From contig CM057230.1 in NCBI GenBank assembly GCA_029891385.1, forward strand, positions 20,712,847 to 20,776,846: 64,000 nucleotides of DNA, given 5' to 3'. Each line of letters begins with the position of its first letter. The first letter of the stretch is position 1. The notes beneath the pieces were generated by a model. The model searched no databases and was not told where the DNA came from. It saw only the letters and a program-made list of their open reading frames with translations. The stretch comes from Erythroxylum novogranatense (taxonomy: Eukaryota > Streptophyta > Magnoliopsida > Malpighiales > Erythroxylaceae). Shown in pieces: positions 1 through 13,694 of the stretch. Both the position numbers and the translations under genes were made by a program.

Positions 1-1698
1 TGGAACCCAATCCTATTCTAGCAACATGATCATTGAACTTTACTAGTGGCATGTCTTTTGTTAAACAATTAGCTATCATCAATTCAATGCTAACGTATTG
101 AATAACCACCTTCTTCTCTTTACACTTTCCATTATAGATTAAAAAACTTGATATCGATGTGTTTACTTTGACAACCACTCTTATTGTTTTTAGCTAGAAA
201 AATAACAACTGAATTGTCACAATATATCCTCAATGGCCTAAAAATGGAATCTACAAGTCCAAGCCCATATATAAAAGGCTTTAGCTACACCATGTGATGT
301 AGCCTCAAAACAAAAAACAAACTCAGCCTCCATTGAGGAAGTAACAATCAAAAACTAGTTGGCACTCCCCCAAGATATAACTCCATTGGCAAACATGAAG
401 ATATAATCTGATGTTGATTTCCGTGAATCAACACACCCAGCAAAATCTGAATCTGAGTACCTTGTTAGCTCCAGATTGTCAATGCGTCTGTACGTTAACT
501 GTAATCTTTGGTCCCTTGAAGGTACCTCAATACTTTCTTTGCAACTCTCTAGTTATCTAATCCTAGGTTACTATGATATATGTCGAACATTCTATCAATA
601 AATGCAATGTCAGGTACAATACTAAGCATACCTCAAGCTTCCGACTGCAAAAGCATATGGAATGTTTTTCATTTGTTCTCTTTCAAAATCATTTTTATTG
701 AATCTATCCCCTTTCACAATGGGAGCTACACTAGGTGAACAATCTTTCATCCAAAATCTCTCTAAGACTTTATTAATATAGGTTGTTTGAGACAATCCTA
801 AAACACCACAGAATCTTTCTCGATGCATCTGAATGCCAATAACATAAGAGGCATCACCCATATCTTTCATTTCAAAATTTTTTATAGAGAAATTGTTTCA
901 CATCATATAACAAACCTCTAACATTAGTTGCAAGCAATATGTCATCACATATAATACAAGAAAACAAATTTTACTCCCATTAACTTTCTGGTATATATAT
1001 TGATCTAAGACATTTTCTTCAAAACCAAATGATAAGATAATATCATGGAATTTTAAAGACCACTAGCGGGATGCTTGCTTCAATCTATATATGGATCTTT
1101 TAAGGTTGCAAGCCAAATGCTCACCATTAGTAGAGGAAAATCCTTCTGGTTGTTTCATGTAAACCTCTTCCTTTAGGTGACCATTTAAAAGGTCATTTTC
1201 ACATCCATTTGATGCAATTCTAAATCAAAGTGAGCAACCAATGCTAAAATTATATGAAATGAATCCTTTTTAGACATAATGTGTAATCGATTCCTTCCTT
1301 TTGAGTGAATTCTTTATCAACGAATCTTGCCTTGTATCTCTTAATATTACCTAATGACTATTTCTTTTCTTAAATACCCATTTGTAGCCTATGGGTTTCG
1401 CTCCTTTAGGCAACTCAACAAGATCCCAAACATCATTATGCTTCATAGAATTAATTTCTTCCTTCATAGCATTGTATAATAAATTTGATTCATTGCAACT
1501 CATGGCTTGCGAATAGGTTTCAAGATCATTTTGGACTCTTATATTGTAGTCAGGTTCTTGTAGATATACAACATAATCATTGTTAATAACTGATTTTCTT
1601 ATTATAGTAGATCTCTTTAATGTTGCACCAACATTCTCTTATAGAGTTTGTTGTTCAACTAGTTGCTGAATATTATCAGGTGATTCCTGAATAACAGG
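1..1698 (-). pseudogene. Ty1/copia polyprotein remnant: reverse transcriptase and RNase H part
   Basis: This is the 3' half of the coding region of a decayed copia retrotransposon. Reading the minus strand from 1698 down, a linker ends in a stretch reading NNDYVVYLQEPDYN near 1590. The start of the copia RT follows (WDLVELPKGAKPIGYKWVFK, about 1430-1370). Around 870-622 is the RT C-terminus (MKDMGDASYVIGIQMHRERF), and RNase H lies near 500-300 (DFAGCVDSRKSTS). Several frameshifts and stops break it. The upstream half (gag, protease, integrase) lies at 28413-30760 in the same orientation, because a gypsy LTR inserted at 1699. The element continues beyond the left edge of the window. No activity is expected. 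Confidence 0.85.
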
Positions 1699-4600
1699 TG
1701 TAACATCTCATCACCGATGGGAAAGTAAAATAGTAATTTAGAATGGGTTATGAATATATAAACTTATCTCGACATGATCATGGATAATATGGCCTTCATA
1801 TATACATGAATAGAAATTTTCCACATGCACATGACTGTATATGCATTCATGACATTTCCCAGCATATGTGTCTATAAATGTGATTTTTATGAAAAATAGG
1901 ATTTTACTGCTTGAAAATTTAATTGGAGTGAGTTTTTGTGAGTTTTATATTTTTGGAGAATTTTAGAAATTTTTCTGAAAAATTTCAAAAGATTTCTATA
2001 CCGAAAAATTGCCAAGTGGCAAACTGATTGGTTTCCAGTACTGGAAATGACTGTCCAATGGCACTAAAAATTTAGATACATGATTTTAGGATTTATTGCT
2101 TCGAGCCATTGGAATTGTGGGGAAAAATTGGAGTAGAAGTTGAATTGTTATTGGAAAGGTAATAAATGAGTGCTTAAAAACAAGACAAGTGGCAAGTGAC
2201 ACTTGTCACTTGCCTACTTAGGTCTTAAACTTGGTTTTTTATTTTATTAACCTAACTTTTGCAAGCCACTCACGACACTTCTCTTGTGAAAGGTGATTTT
2301 AGAGTGTTTTTTTTCTTCTCATCCGTGGGTTCTTCCTTCCTCTCCTTCATTGGTCTTCTCCACTTGTTATTTGTTCACAAAAACTCTTCTAGCTTAATTG
2401 CTTTCTCTTCACTTGTACACAAATCCAAGCTTAAGCTTTCTACCTCCCTTAAAATGTTGATTGCCGTGTGTGTGAGTGGTGTGAGTGGAAGGTAGAGAAT
2501 TGGGGAAAAGTTTGGAGAGTTGAAGCTTTGAAGCTAAATAGGTAAGGCCTATGTTTTATGTTCTTAAATTGGTAGTTAGATGCATTTATTGTGATGCCTT
2601 GTGCATTAATTGCATGAACTTGTGTTTGTTGTATATGGGTAGGTTATTTTCTTGGTTGATTTAAGATTGATTGAAGATGAATGATATAACATGTGTAGTA
2701 TGTGAATTAAGTGTTTTGGATTAAGTTTGATGATGTTAGATGAGTGTTTATTAAAGAAAGAAAGTTGTGTGTGTGTGCTGTCAGTTTGTGGCTACTTGTT
2801 CAAGTAAAGGTCTTGATGAAATTTTGGCTGATTTCTTGACTAAAGTGGATGCTTATTGGTGTAGAAATGGTATTGGAAAGATAGGAGTAGAGTTAGGTGT
2901 AAAAGCTGGAAAATGGAATATGAGTATGTTTCAATATTTGGGTCATAACTTTTGATATAGTTATGCTATTGAGATGAGGTTTGGCTTGAATTAAAATTGA
3001 GAAGTTTGGCTAGAATTTTTATGAAGGAAGTGCTGTCCAATTGCTACTTTAAGGGCTCTGAATTTTGCCTTGAAAGTGGGCAATATGTGCAGGGTGAATA
3101 GTGATGTTTCTAACATTGAATGATTTGTGATCTGAAACTTTGGGAAATTTTTCTAGGATAAAGTAGACAGATTTTGTGAAATTGGTCTTAATAAAAGTTG
3201 AATATTTTCTTGTTAGCTTTCTATCACCACAAAGTATGATATTTTCCGAGTTTGAGGTTGAAAGTTATGACTTGTGAACTTTCAGATGGTTTTTCAAAGA
3301 ATGAATGTGCTTTGTGTGTGAAATGTCTCTAAGTATAGGTTTTGTGATTATTGTGCTTCGAAGCTAATTCTGGATTGTTATGGTTTAAATTAGCTCAAGT
3401 GATCTTATGGAAAGTTATATAGGAATGTCTTAGCTTTGTAACGAGGTATAATATGCTAATTTTGGATGTATGAATTGTAAGTTATGAATTTTTAAAGTGT
3501 GGTTATGATTTAGGTGATATGTTGATTTAATACTCTTTAACAGGGCAGCCACAATCATGTGTGAATTTGATTTAGTTATAGGTGGAATTTGTTTTTAAGT
3601 CCTTCATGAGAATTGTAGCATGTTTTCTGATATTTTCATTGTTATAAAGTATGGAATTTTTAGACAATGGGATAGGAAGTTATGATTTTTGGAAGATTGT
3701 GTTACTGTTGAAGATGACACTTATATGGGCAGAAGCTTTGGTTGAGAAATTGATCTATTTAGAGGTTGAATTTGCTTCCAAGTTATTCATGAAAGTTGTA
3801 GAATATGTTTTGATCTTTCTTTTTATATAAAGCTTGGAATTTTTGGCAAAGGGAATGGGAAGATAATATTTTTACAAGAAGGTTGCACTGGTTTAGAAAA
3901 TATGAGATTAGGCAGAAATTTTGATTTCATTTTTGACACCCTTAGAGGTGAAATTGAGTTTCAAGCCCTTCATGAAACTTGTAGGGTTTTATGTGATCTT
4001 TCCAATGAGACCTTATTTGTCATTTTTGGTTATTTGTGTGAAAAGATAGGGTTTGGGAAAGGAGAGAAGGTATTAAGTGGAGAATGAAAAAAAAAATGGA
4101 TTAAAGGTGGAAGCTCGCTCCTCGCGAGGGCGAGGATGCCCTCGCACCGGGCAGAGTGCAACGCACTCGGCCCATTTCCTTCTTTTTTATTTTTTTAATT
4201 CGTTTATTATTTTTTGTAAATTCTTTTTTTCCCAATTTCATTCTTTTGTGAATAACTTTTTCATCTGACATCCGATTGACCTGATTTTTGAGACATCGGA
4301 TTCGTGAATTATTTAATTTCATTTCTATATAAAATTGAAAATTTTTAGAGACGAAATTGACGTAGATTGATTAGGTCAAAGTGAGGGAACCGAGTAATTA
4401 TTTTTTTGGTCCGTGTTTTAACAATAATTGGACCTATAGAGGTCCAAATTGAGTGATTTTGGTGTCTATAAATTTCTAAAATTTAGAGGAAAATTTTATG
4501 ATGAGAATTTTTGAAATAATGTCGGGAATGTCACTAACATGCATTGCACACATTTTATTTACTCCATGTGAATTATTAAATATTTCTGAATTGACAATGT

Positions 4601-4909
4601 GTAATATTTGTGTATTTTAATTGTTATAGAGGCGCATTTGAAACGTTAACTCACCGACATTGTCGAGACTTCCAGGCATTAACTCGGAAGCTATTAGTGA
4701 GTGACCTAAATGGTTCTCTCAATTATTATTTGTTTAGAAAATTGTGGTGGATAATGGTGGATTTGAGAATTGTGTTTTGATTGGAGATTCCGGACAGAAG
4801 GTCCGATGTATTGGGAAGCTATGACATAGAAGTGCTACTTGTAAGTGAATTTGTGAACTACTTGCTTATGATGTGGTAAATTTTGGCACATGTGTTCATT
4901 GTGACATAT
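1699..4909 (+). mobile_element. Left part of a gypsy-type solo LTR (nest level 1)
   Basis: The segment begins TGTAACATCTCATC and is preceded by ACAGG at 1694-1698. The same ACAGG follows the matching terminus GCGCTACA at 28405-28412. Joined with 27591-28412, and leaving out the inserted level 2 element, it forms one LTR of about 4.0 kb with a perfect 5 bp target duplication and no internal coding region: a solo LTR left by LTR-LTR recombination. Its start and end resemble those of the level 2 element, so the two are related families. Short open frames inside it (for example 2259-2495 and 3902-4087) show no protein similarity I recognise and are treated as non-coding. Confidence 0.85.
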
Positions 4910-7900
4910 TGTAACATCCCATCTCCTATAGGAAAGGGTATTTTGGTAATTAGGACGGGTTCGGGATATTAAATTATATCTCGGCATGCACATACAAAGA
5001 TATAGCCTTTCGACATCGATTGGTTGCACATGCACACAAGATACATGCATTCATGACAGCTTCCTACCTAGGTTTTATATTGAACTTCTGTGTGAAATTA
5101 ATGGAGTAATTGAGTTTGGAAAATTATTTGGACTGCACCATAAATTGTTTTACATTTTAAGGGATTTTAGAATTTTTCTGGATTTTTCCGGAGACAATTC
5201 CCGGATCGAAAAAATCGCCAATTGGCGAACCTGTCAATTCTCAGAGTAAAAAAATCGCTACCACTGGTATCAGTAATATTGGGTATATTATTTTGAGACT
5301 GAAATTAGGGTCATTGGAGTGGATTGGGGTAAAATTTTAATCTGAATTAAACAAGTAATATTTTGACTTTTCTTTGAATTGAAAACCAATGAGAATTTGC
5401 CATGAAAAAGGTCTCATTAAATGCACTTCCTCTCAATGCTCGGATGTGTATGTTTAAAAGGAAGATGAATTGTTTAGGCTTTTATTATTGTTCATCCGAA
5501 AACACACAAACTCAACTCTTCTTTGCAACCATCGAATTTTTCTCTTTTCTCATCTTACTCCATAACTTCAAGCAACTATCTTAGATTCCATCAAAGCTAG
5601 AAGATGAGCTTTGAGCATACTTGAGAAGGGAAGGAGGTTGGTACTTTGGTGTAGAAGTTAGAAGTTGGTTATTGAAGTTTTGAAGGAGGTTTTAAATTAG
5701 GTATGTATCCATTTAAGGTTTAAGCTTTAAATGATGTTTGTATATGGAATTAAATGCCATGATAGTAAGGAGTGATTAATAAAAGGTTTAAAGCATTTAT
5801 TAGGTTCATGTATGCATTAAAGTGATGATTAATATAGTTTGAAGTAATGGGTGTAAGGCTAAGTGTTTGATGAATTGAAAGTAGTGATATGACTTGATTT
5901 TAAATGGAATATGGATGATTATTTGGGTATCTGAATTGAGGAATTAAGTGCTGCAATTTTCAGTATTAGCCCTAGTATATGTAGGAATGTGGTAAGACCT
6001 AATTTGTATTTAATTGGATGTCTAGTGATGTGAAAAGGCATTGGAAATGATAGATCTAAGGTTAACACTAAATCTGGAAAATTAAGGTTTTAATTGATGT
6101 TCCTGTTTTATTCATAATTTATTGTGTAGAAATGCAAATGAGGTAAGGTTAGTGGCCACTGAAACTTTGGGATGTTGGCTTCAATTTAGTGTGAAATAGG
6201 TGTTGTTGAATTTTAATGATAGAAGGGTGAATTTTGAATGGAAAGTTACTGTTCCATTGCCTGTAAACAGTAACCGAAACCACAACATATGAACTTTGCT
6301 GATTTTCTGAATTAATTGAGATGGAATTAGGAGAATGGTCTGCATGAAAGTTGTAGCATATTTAATTAGCTTTCCATTGCTACTGATCTTGCTATTTTTA
6401 GAGTTGTATATTGGGAGATATGAACTGATTACTATTTCCTGGTTTTGAGCATTTTGATGAAACCTAGTCTAAGTGTGATTTTGTGAGTTTTGGATTGGAG
6501 GCAATTTTAACATTTTATGTAGACTGAATTGGTGTGAGTGAGCTTCTGAAGAATTGTAGAGGAAGAGATTACCTTGAAATTGATATATGGTGTGTAATTT
6601 TAGAAGTCAGAATTGGGAGTTATGATTTTCAAAATTGACCCTACATTAGGTTATGAATGGCTGATCATAACAGTAGCTTCTATAACAGTTTTGAAATTGA
6701 TAGAGATAGAATTGGATGATGAGTGCTTCATGAAAATTGAAGTTTGAGATGTTATCTTTTCAGGGATATAAAGTTCTGATTTTACTGACTTGTATACAGG
6801 GAGTTATGCTTGTTATAAGGTTACTGCCCAAATTGGAGGATTTCAGGGACAGTAACATTGAATGAATTAATTGACTTGTTTAGCAATAGAATTTGATTTT
6901 GGATTGTTCATGAAAGTTGTTGAAGACATTGTGAACTTATTGACCATATTTTTTGGTAATTCATTACTGAAGAATCAGTGAGTTATGAAATTGCCAATGT
7001 ACTGCCCTGTGTTGATGAAAATTGAGTAGGCAGTAAGTTTGATGGAGTTTTTGACACCCTTAGGGGTGAAATTGATTTTTATGGTCTTCTTGAGAATTAT
7101 AGATCTTTTCATAAGCTTTCCAACAAGGTATAGTTTGCATTTTTCAGAAATGTGTAGAAAGAGTTATGGGTGTTGGAAGTTTGGTTGGAAATTAGAAAAT
7201 AAAGGGGGAAATAAGGGTTATATATAAAAATATAAATTGTTGAGTTTTTGGTTTTTTTCGTGAATAACTTTTCCGTCCGACGTCCGATTGACTTGATTCT
7301 TGAGGCATCGGATTCATTGAATATTTAATTTCTTTTTCTGAGAGATTCGGGATTTTTAGACGGGAATTTGACGTAGCCCCGGGTAACGGAAAGGTGAATC
7401 ACTGCTTTATTTAATTGGGACCTATAGAGGTCCTAATTGCATGCGCCGCCTTTATGGATTCCTAATTTTTGATAGAATTCTATTATGGGGAATTATTGAA
7501 TTAGGGTCGGGATGCCATGAACATGCATTATACACATTTAACTGATTTCATGTGCATTGTTTAGTCATTTATACCGATGGTAATGGTTATTCATTTTAAT
7601 TTGCATAGAGGCTCAAGTGGACCATCGTTCCAAGGACTTGGCAGAGACTTCCCGGCACTAGCGTGGAAATTATTAGGTGAGTAACCTAGTTGGTTATTCC
7701 AATCTATGTGTTTACTGTGATTGATTGCCCTACGGGGATTACGTGGATTATAACTGTGATTTGATTGCCCTACGGGGATTACGTGGATTATATGTGACAT
7801 TACTGACTGTGATTTACATGAGGCAACCGTCTAATGGACCGAATATTGACCGTGAAATACCATGTTTATCGCTATGGACCATGCGCATTCATGCACAAAT

Positions 7901-8680
7901 GCATCACATCGTTAAAAGGAAAGTCAGGAACCGAGACGCCATCAGATCATGAACCGAGCCTCGAGCTCGACGGAGATAATTCTCCCAGACGCGCCTATAC
8001 CGATCACCGTTATGCGCCGGTCACACATCGAAATGAACTGGAAAAGAGTCACATGTGCATTGCATATCGGATCAATATTTGGCAATGTTTTGACTAGTTC
8101 TTTATATACCGCTCGAGATCTCAGATATCAGTAATTGTATCGTGATTGTTTCAATCGTGTGTTTTGTATAATTGTTGAATGAGTATCGTATCATGCTTAT
8201 ATGATGCATGAATTGGGAGAACCATCAATGATGGTTTCTCATTGAGTTCGCAAACTCATCCAAAATTGCAATCTATTTTTCAGGCCTAAGTGTAGACAGA
8301 TAGCTCCCTCAGGACTGTAGAGCCGTATACTGTGGATTGGCGAGAGAAGCGATGGCTCAAAGGTCGATCAGCTGGGCTTTCTTTTGGAGACCTATAATTA
8401 GATCTGTCTTTTGTACATTTCAGTGTGTTATTTAGCGTGCAGTGGTTTGGAACAGGTGTAAACTAAAAATACTGACAGTTGTAAATTTCTGAGTTTTAAG
8501 TGGATGGAATGGAATCCAATTTGGTTTTTAAAAAGTGGACAATTTCTTATTACTGTCTTATGATTGTGATGCCATGAGGAGTGTAGTGGTTGTTGTCAGT
8601 AGTGGTCTCTTGTCGTAGGATATGTATCGGAATGACCTACGGGCGTTCCGGTGGATACCCTATGGTAAGGGGGCGCTACA
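4910..8680 (+). repeat. 5' LTR of the level 2 gypsy element
   Basis: This LTR is about 3.77 kb, from TGTAACATCCCATC to GGGCGCTACA. It matches 23789-27590 almost base for base over long stretches; for example, the open frame at 5402-5584 is identical to that at 24283-24465. Between about 7500 and 8140 the two copies differ in a patterned way: CTG in the 3' copy corresponds to CG or TCG here. The LTR would carry the promoter and polyadenylation signals of the element. No recognisable gene lies within it. Confidence 0.9.
7712..7790 (+). repeat. Two-copy 40 bp tandem repeat inside the LTR
   Basis: GATTGCCCTACGGGGATTAC starts at 7723 and again at 7763, a period of 40 bp. The 3' LTR carries the same pair at about 26597-26675, so the duplication is older than this insertion. 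Confidence 0.85.
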
Positions 8681-8685
8681 TTTGG

Positions 8686-8697
8686 TGGTATCAGAGC
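8686..8697 (+). other. Primer-binding site, initiator tRNA-Met type
   Basis: TGGTATCAGAGC lies six bases after the end of the 5' LTR at 8680. This is the standard plant LTR-retrotransposon primer-binding site, complementary to the 3' end of initiator tRNA-Met, where minus-strand DNA synthesis would start. Confidence 0.9.
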
Positions 8698-8819
8698 ATG
8701 GTTTGACATCTTTTGAGAATAGTAACAATGTAGGTATGAATCGGATGGAACTATTGGAAACTGATCAGAATTTTTGTTTTGTTTTAGGTCTTCTGCATTA
8801 GGTGATCAGTTGAGTACCA

Positions 8820-9617
8820 AATGACCAAGGATCATGGGAGCAAGTAGGAGTCTTCTATGCCTCGATCGAGGATCTCGCCTCCTCGAGTTCCCGAGAGACG
8901 GGAGAGGAGGTATGATTTGTTGCGCAAACAGGGGGCTGTAGATTTCTATGGTAAGACAGACTCACCGAGGCCGAGGGATGGTTGAGAGGACGGAGAGAAT
9001 CTTCACTGATGGATCGCGAACCTGATGAGAGATTCGATTATGCGGTGTCACCGCGCAGGCCCAAAGATATAAGTGGTGGAAGATCGTGCGTGCAATACCA
9101 CCAGGCCTTGCTTCATCGTCACGGGTCGAGTTTCGAGGGCCTTCAGGATAATTATATGCCCAAGGTCTATCTTGATATGAAGATGCAGGAGTTTCTGGAA
9201 CTGAAGCAGGGTCGGATGTCGGTGGCCGAATATGAGGTGAAATTTAATGAGATGATGGATTATGCCACTATGATGATCCCGACTGAGGCTAATAAGTGCC
9301 GGAGGTTCGAGAATGGCCTCAATACTGAGATCCGTACCAGGTTGGCTAGGTCGGACATGGGTACATTTATTGAGTTGAGGGCTGTTGTCGTTAGAGTGGA
9401 GCAGCTGATGAGGCAGAGACAGGTTGAGATTGGGTCTCGGGGTAAACGGCCCAGTGATAGTCAGGGCAGCTCTGGCAAGAGCTTTAGTAAGCGCTGTAAG
9501 GTGACTTTCAGTCTCCTGAGGTTCGAGACACCGGGTTTTGGGCGAGGGGGAGATTTGGACCGACCGGTAGTGGTAGTAGCAGGGCTCGACAAATTTCTCC
9601 AGCAGCCCACATTGTGA
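8820..9617 (+). pseudogene. Gypsy gag remnant (level 2)
   Basis: The open frame at 8982-9617 contains a retrotransposon gag domain. The recognisable part runs from YMPKVYLDMKMQEFLELKQG to ENGLNTEIRTRLARSDM (about residues 58-124), followed by a basic tail (RQRQVEIGSRGKRPSD). The N-terminal part starts near 8821 in other frames (MTKDHGSK, then PRSRISPPRVPERRERR), so at least two frameshifts separate it from the main open frame. The expected zinc knuckle after about 9600 is lost in broken sequence. It would form the virus-like particle core, but no intact product can be made. Confidence 0.8.
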
Positions 9618-10249
9618 GAGGAGACACATGGAGAGTGTTGGTGGCTTACCTGAGCCTGCTGAGGTGCGGCTCGATGGAGCATCAGTCGTGATTGCCCGGA
9701 TACTTTGAGAGTTCAACTTCCGGGTAGTGGGCGAGTCGGGTAGTAGAGTACAGCAGAGTAGAGGGTGGATCCCATGAGGGGCCGAGGTAGAGGTCGTGGT
9801 AGAGCCGAGGGTCCTTTGTGAGGATCGAGGGTCTGGGCACCAACCACAGCCCCAAAGTAGAGTATACGCCATGACGCTGCAGAGCCCTGTGATTCCCTAA
9901 TGTTGTAGCTGAATGCTTCTCCTTTCTCGATATTGAGGCATTTGCTCACTGGATCCTCGGATCCACACATTCTTTCATTGACCTCATATGGCATGTAAAT
10001 TGCATGGGATAGGGAGATGCTATAAGATGGGCTAGAGGTGAGTACACCTCAGTACTACTATCGCATTAGAGAGGTTCTGTAGGGATGCTCGATCCAGATT
10101 GATCAAGCAGTATTGAGGGCAGACCTTATAGTATTGCCTCTGAGAGAGATCGATGTGATTCTGGGGATGGACTGGCTTACTGCCCATAGGGCTATCATGG
10201 ACTGCTATACCAAGGAGGTCAGGCTTGGAGTCTCCCGTCACCTAGAGCA
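9618..10249 (+). pseudogene. Gypsy aspartic protease region, degenerate (level 2)
   Basis: Between gag and RT only pieces of the protease survive. The clearest is at about 10085-10245 and contains [20 protein letters not shown] then DCYTKEVRL, the usual end of a chromovirus protease domain. The catalytic DSGA motif expected upstream is not readable: 9640-10020 is shifted and partly scrambled, and an unrelated-looking open frame on the minus strand crosses it. The frame then shifts before the RT open frame at 10250. Confidence 0.7.
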
Positions 10250-11335
10250 GTGTTCAGAGGAGTTAGTCAGGCAGTGCCAGCCCGGATGATCTCTTTCCTT
10301 AGTGCCCTGAGATTGATGCAGGGAGGTTGTGAGGCATATCTGGCTCATGTGGTTGACACCAGAGTTGAGCAGAGGCTTCAGGATATTCCCGTGGTTAGGG
10401 AATTTCCAGATGTGTTTCCTGATGAGTTACCGGGTTTACCGCCGGATCGGGAGACAGAGTTTACCATTGACCTCGTTCCAGGTACTGCACCTATATCTAT
10501 ACCTCCATATAGGATGGCACCTGTGGAACTGAGGGAGCTGAAGGCTCAGTTGCAGGAGTTGTTGGAGAAGGGGTTTATTAGACCCAGTGTCTCACCATGG
10601 GGAGCTCCAGTTTTGTTTGTGAAGAAAAAGGATGGGACTTTGAGGCTGTGCATCGATTATAGGCAGTTGAATCGGGTGACAGTGAAGAATAAGTACCCAC
10701 TGCCTAGGATTGATGACTTATTTGATCAGTTGCAGGGAGCTCAGGTATTCACCAAGTTAGATCTGCGATCTGGTTACTATCAGTTGAAGATTGCAGAGGC
10801 CGATGTGCCTAAGAGTGCCTTCAGGAGCAGGTATGGGCATTTCGAGTTTCTAGTGATGCCGTTTGGGTTGACTAATGCCCCGGCAGCCTTCATGGCCTTG
10901 ATGAATAAGGTATTTCAGCCCTACCTGGATCAGTTTGTTATTGTTTTCATTGATGACATTCTAGTGTATTCGAGGAATAGACAGGAGCATGGTGAGCATT
11001 TGAGGATTGTGTTACAGATGATGAGGGAGAGACAGTTGTACGCCAAATTCAGCAAGTGTGAATTCTGGCTAGATCAGGTGATATTTTTGGGGCATATAGT
11101 GACTGGAGAGGGTATTCAGGTGGATTCGAGTAAGGTTGAGGCAGTGCTGAAGTGGGAAGCTCCTAGGAATGTGCCGGAGATTCGGAGTTTCCTCGGATTA
11201 GCGGGTTATTACCGGAGGTTTGTCGAGGGGTTTTCATTGATCTCAGCCCCTCTGACAAAACTTCTGAGGAAGAATGTGCCATTCAGATGGACTGAAGAGT
11301 GTCAGAAGAGCTTTGAGGAGCTGAAACATCGCTGA
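10250..11335 (+). pseudogene. Gypsy reverse transcriptase, best-preserved domain of the level 2 element
   Basis: This is an open frame of 361 codons. After a protease-RT spacer ([18 protein letters not shown], about residues 50-67) come the RT domains: the proline-rich entry [15 protein letters not shown], the fingers (LCIDYRQLN), the palm motif [12 protein letters not shown] with its catalytic aspartate, and [10 protein letters not shown] holding the catalytic DD pair. The connection [11 protein letters not shown] leads into RNase H. The frame stops at 11335, just after FEELKHR, where the RNase H domain begins. This is part of a larger polyprotein rather than a gene of its own, so the ATG at 10250 is not a true start. 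The catalytic residues are present, but the element as a whole is broken. Confidence 0.88.
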
Positions 11336-11780
11336 CTCATCGCACGTTGTTGGCTATTCCATCTGGACCGGAGGATTTGAGGTGTACAACGATGCATCAC
11401 ATCGTGGATTGGGATGTGTTCGATGCAAAGACGGTAGAGTCATTGCCTATGCCTCGAGACAGCTTAAGGTCTCACGAGGTAAACTATCCTGCTCATGATT
11501 TGGAGTTAGTGCAGCTGTATTTGCATCAAGATTTGGAGGCATTACCCGTATGGTGAGACCTTTCAGATCTTCACCACCACAAGAGTTTGAGATACCCACC
11601 GAGCCGAGAGAGTTGAATTTGAGACAGAGGAGGTGGCTTGAGTTGTCAAGGATTACGACTGCATTATCGAGTATCACCCCGGAAAGCTAATGTGGTGGCG
11701 TATGCTCGAGTAGGAAGTCACATACTAGTACACTTCGATTCAGCATGAGGTTGCCTAACTTGATTAAGTTGAGAGCTTTG
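11336..11780 (+). pseudogene. Gypsy RNase H remnant, cut by the level 3 insertion
   Basis: Fragments in shifting frames match chromovirus RNase H: RCTTMHHIVDWDVF near 11391, then LRSHEVNYPAHDLELVQLYL near 11467-11526, then a piece encoding the DYDCIIEYHPGK-like end near 11650-11690. CTTTG at 11776-11780 is the target duplication of the minus-strand element that follows. Sequence from this stretch reappears in pieces at 21375-22300. Confidence 0.75.
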
Positions 11781-13694
11781 TGTAGCCCTCACCGCAGGTA
11801 CACATTGACGCCTGGGTCGCCCGACGATATCCCACGATAAGGAAGTGCTACTACGAAAACAATCTCTAAACACTCGATGGCATCAATACACTAAATTCCA
11901 CAATATGAAAATCATGAAATTTAAAACCATAATAATCATTCATTTATAACATCAATCCCAAAATATAGACCGCCTATCGCCTCCTACAAAGCAAATACAT
12001 CACAAAAGGGAAACCGATACAAACGCTCATACTAAGTCATCCCAAAACAATGTTCCCAAAGAAGTCACCCCAATGACCGACCTATGATCCATCACGCCTT
12101 CGATCACGAACACTCACTACGTAAACGCCTATCCCGGAGCTAGAGTCCCACCGACGCCGTCTCGAAAATATATTGCAATGTTGGGTGAGTTTATAACTCA
12201 ATGAGAAACCATCATCGATGGTTCATCCAACACATGCATATACATATACTATATCTCAAATTACACTTTAACGCTTTATAAACACTATTCACAATTTACA
12301 CATTATATTATATCACACGCAATATCACAATGCGACTTTACACCGCCACATAATTCTCACATTACACTTCACAATTTACACAATTACAATATCACATATC
12401 AATCCACATTTTTCAGATGTCACTCGTGATTCTCCATCACACTATACACTCAGATGCATATGTATGCAAAGTCTCTTGTTATGACATTGTTGTGACTGAG
12501 CATTTATATTCACATTTTGGCAAGTAGGAGAGCCCTCGTGGTATGCACTCACCGCCCACTCACTTTGGGATAGGAGAGCCCTCCGGGTACGCACTATTCC
12601 TTTTCACAATGATCACAATTTAGGCAAATAGAGAGCCCTCTGGTATGCACCATCACCGATTTGGCTCTAGCCCTCTCATCGATAATCGAGCTCAAAGCTC
12701 AATCATCGTGCTCTAGTCACAACGGTAAATTTTACTCTCATATTATGCTAGGCATGCGCCACACTTACACAAATACTAGCACATTTATCTCACTTCACTC
12801 ACTTGTCACAATCAGAGCTCTTATTCACAATTATATACACCGATTCTCATTCACATGAATTCACATTTATGTAGATCACACTTGGTACAATCACTAACAC
12901 TTATCGCATTTAGCCTATTCACTTCACATGTATATCACTCACCTTTACACTTAATTTATACATATTCACAAAGACATATAATCACTTAAAAGTCGAGGAA
13001 CCAACTAGGTTACTCACCAGTAACTTCCGAAGCTACGCTCGAAGTCCCAGCAATATCCGTGGTCCGACGATCCAACGGAGCCTCTAAAACAATCAAATAA
13101 TTTCTCATCACTAGTGCTCAATTAAAGATATTCAATAATGCACATGTCTTTAATTCAAACTTGTATGATGCATGTTCATGATTCTACCGGCACTAAACTC
13201 AATTCGCTATCGCCACTTTACAACCAAAATTCACTATTCACTAGGTCAATAGCATTCCCTTTAATTCAATTTCACTCACTCAAACTCTAATCATACTCCG
13301 CTAGTTACAACGTAACTCTTTGGTCACATTGTAAACTATAATGGACTCTCTTTCGATACTTGCAATCCCGTAAATCAAAATTCAAACTCTCAATCTTCAT
13401 CACAATGATAGACCTCTTTCTCTAGTTCATAACGAATCAAGTATCACCTTAATTGGAATACCATAGACCAAGATATCATCACATCATCAAACATGTTCAA
13501 GAAACATCTAGTTCATGTTCCTCCACCAATACCTTTACTTTGACTCACTTAATCATTTCCAATTTAATACTAAAACCCATAAATTGTTTGTGGAGAGATT
13601 AAGAAATGTGTTAGGAATCCAATGCTTCAAGAATCAAAGTCATTTGAGTTCTATAACCTGTTATCCTCAAAACACCGATCTATGCATGCATCGC

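Noticed and set aside
8681..8701. tRNA gene suggested by tRNA-Met-like sequence after LTRs
   Set aside because: Only the short primer-binding complement is present; no cloverleaf can be formed.
9048..9872. 274-codon minus-strand open frame opposite gag
   Set aside because: Shadow of the plus-strand gag and protease region. Composition is odd (Pro, Ser, His, Leu-rich) and no domain is seen.
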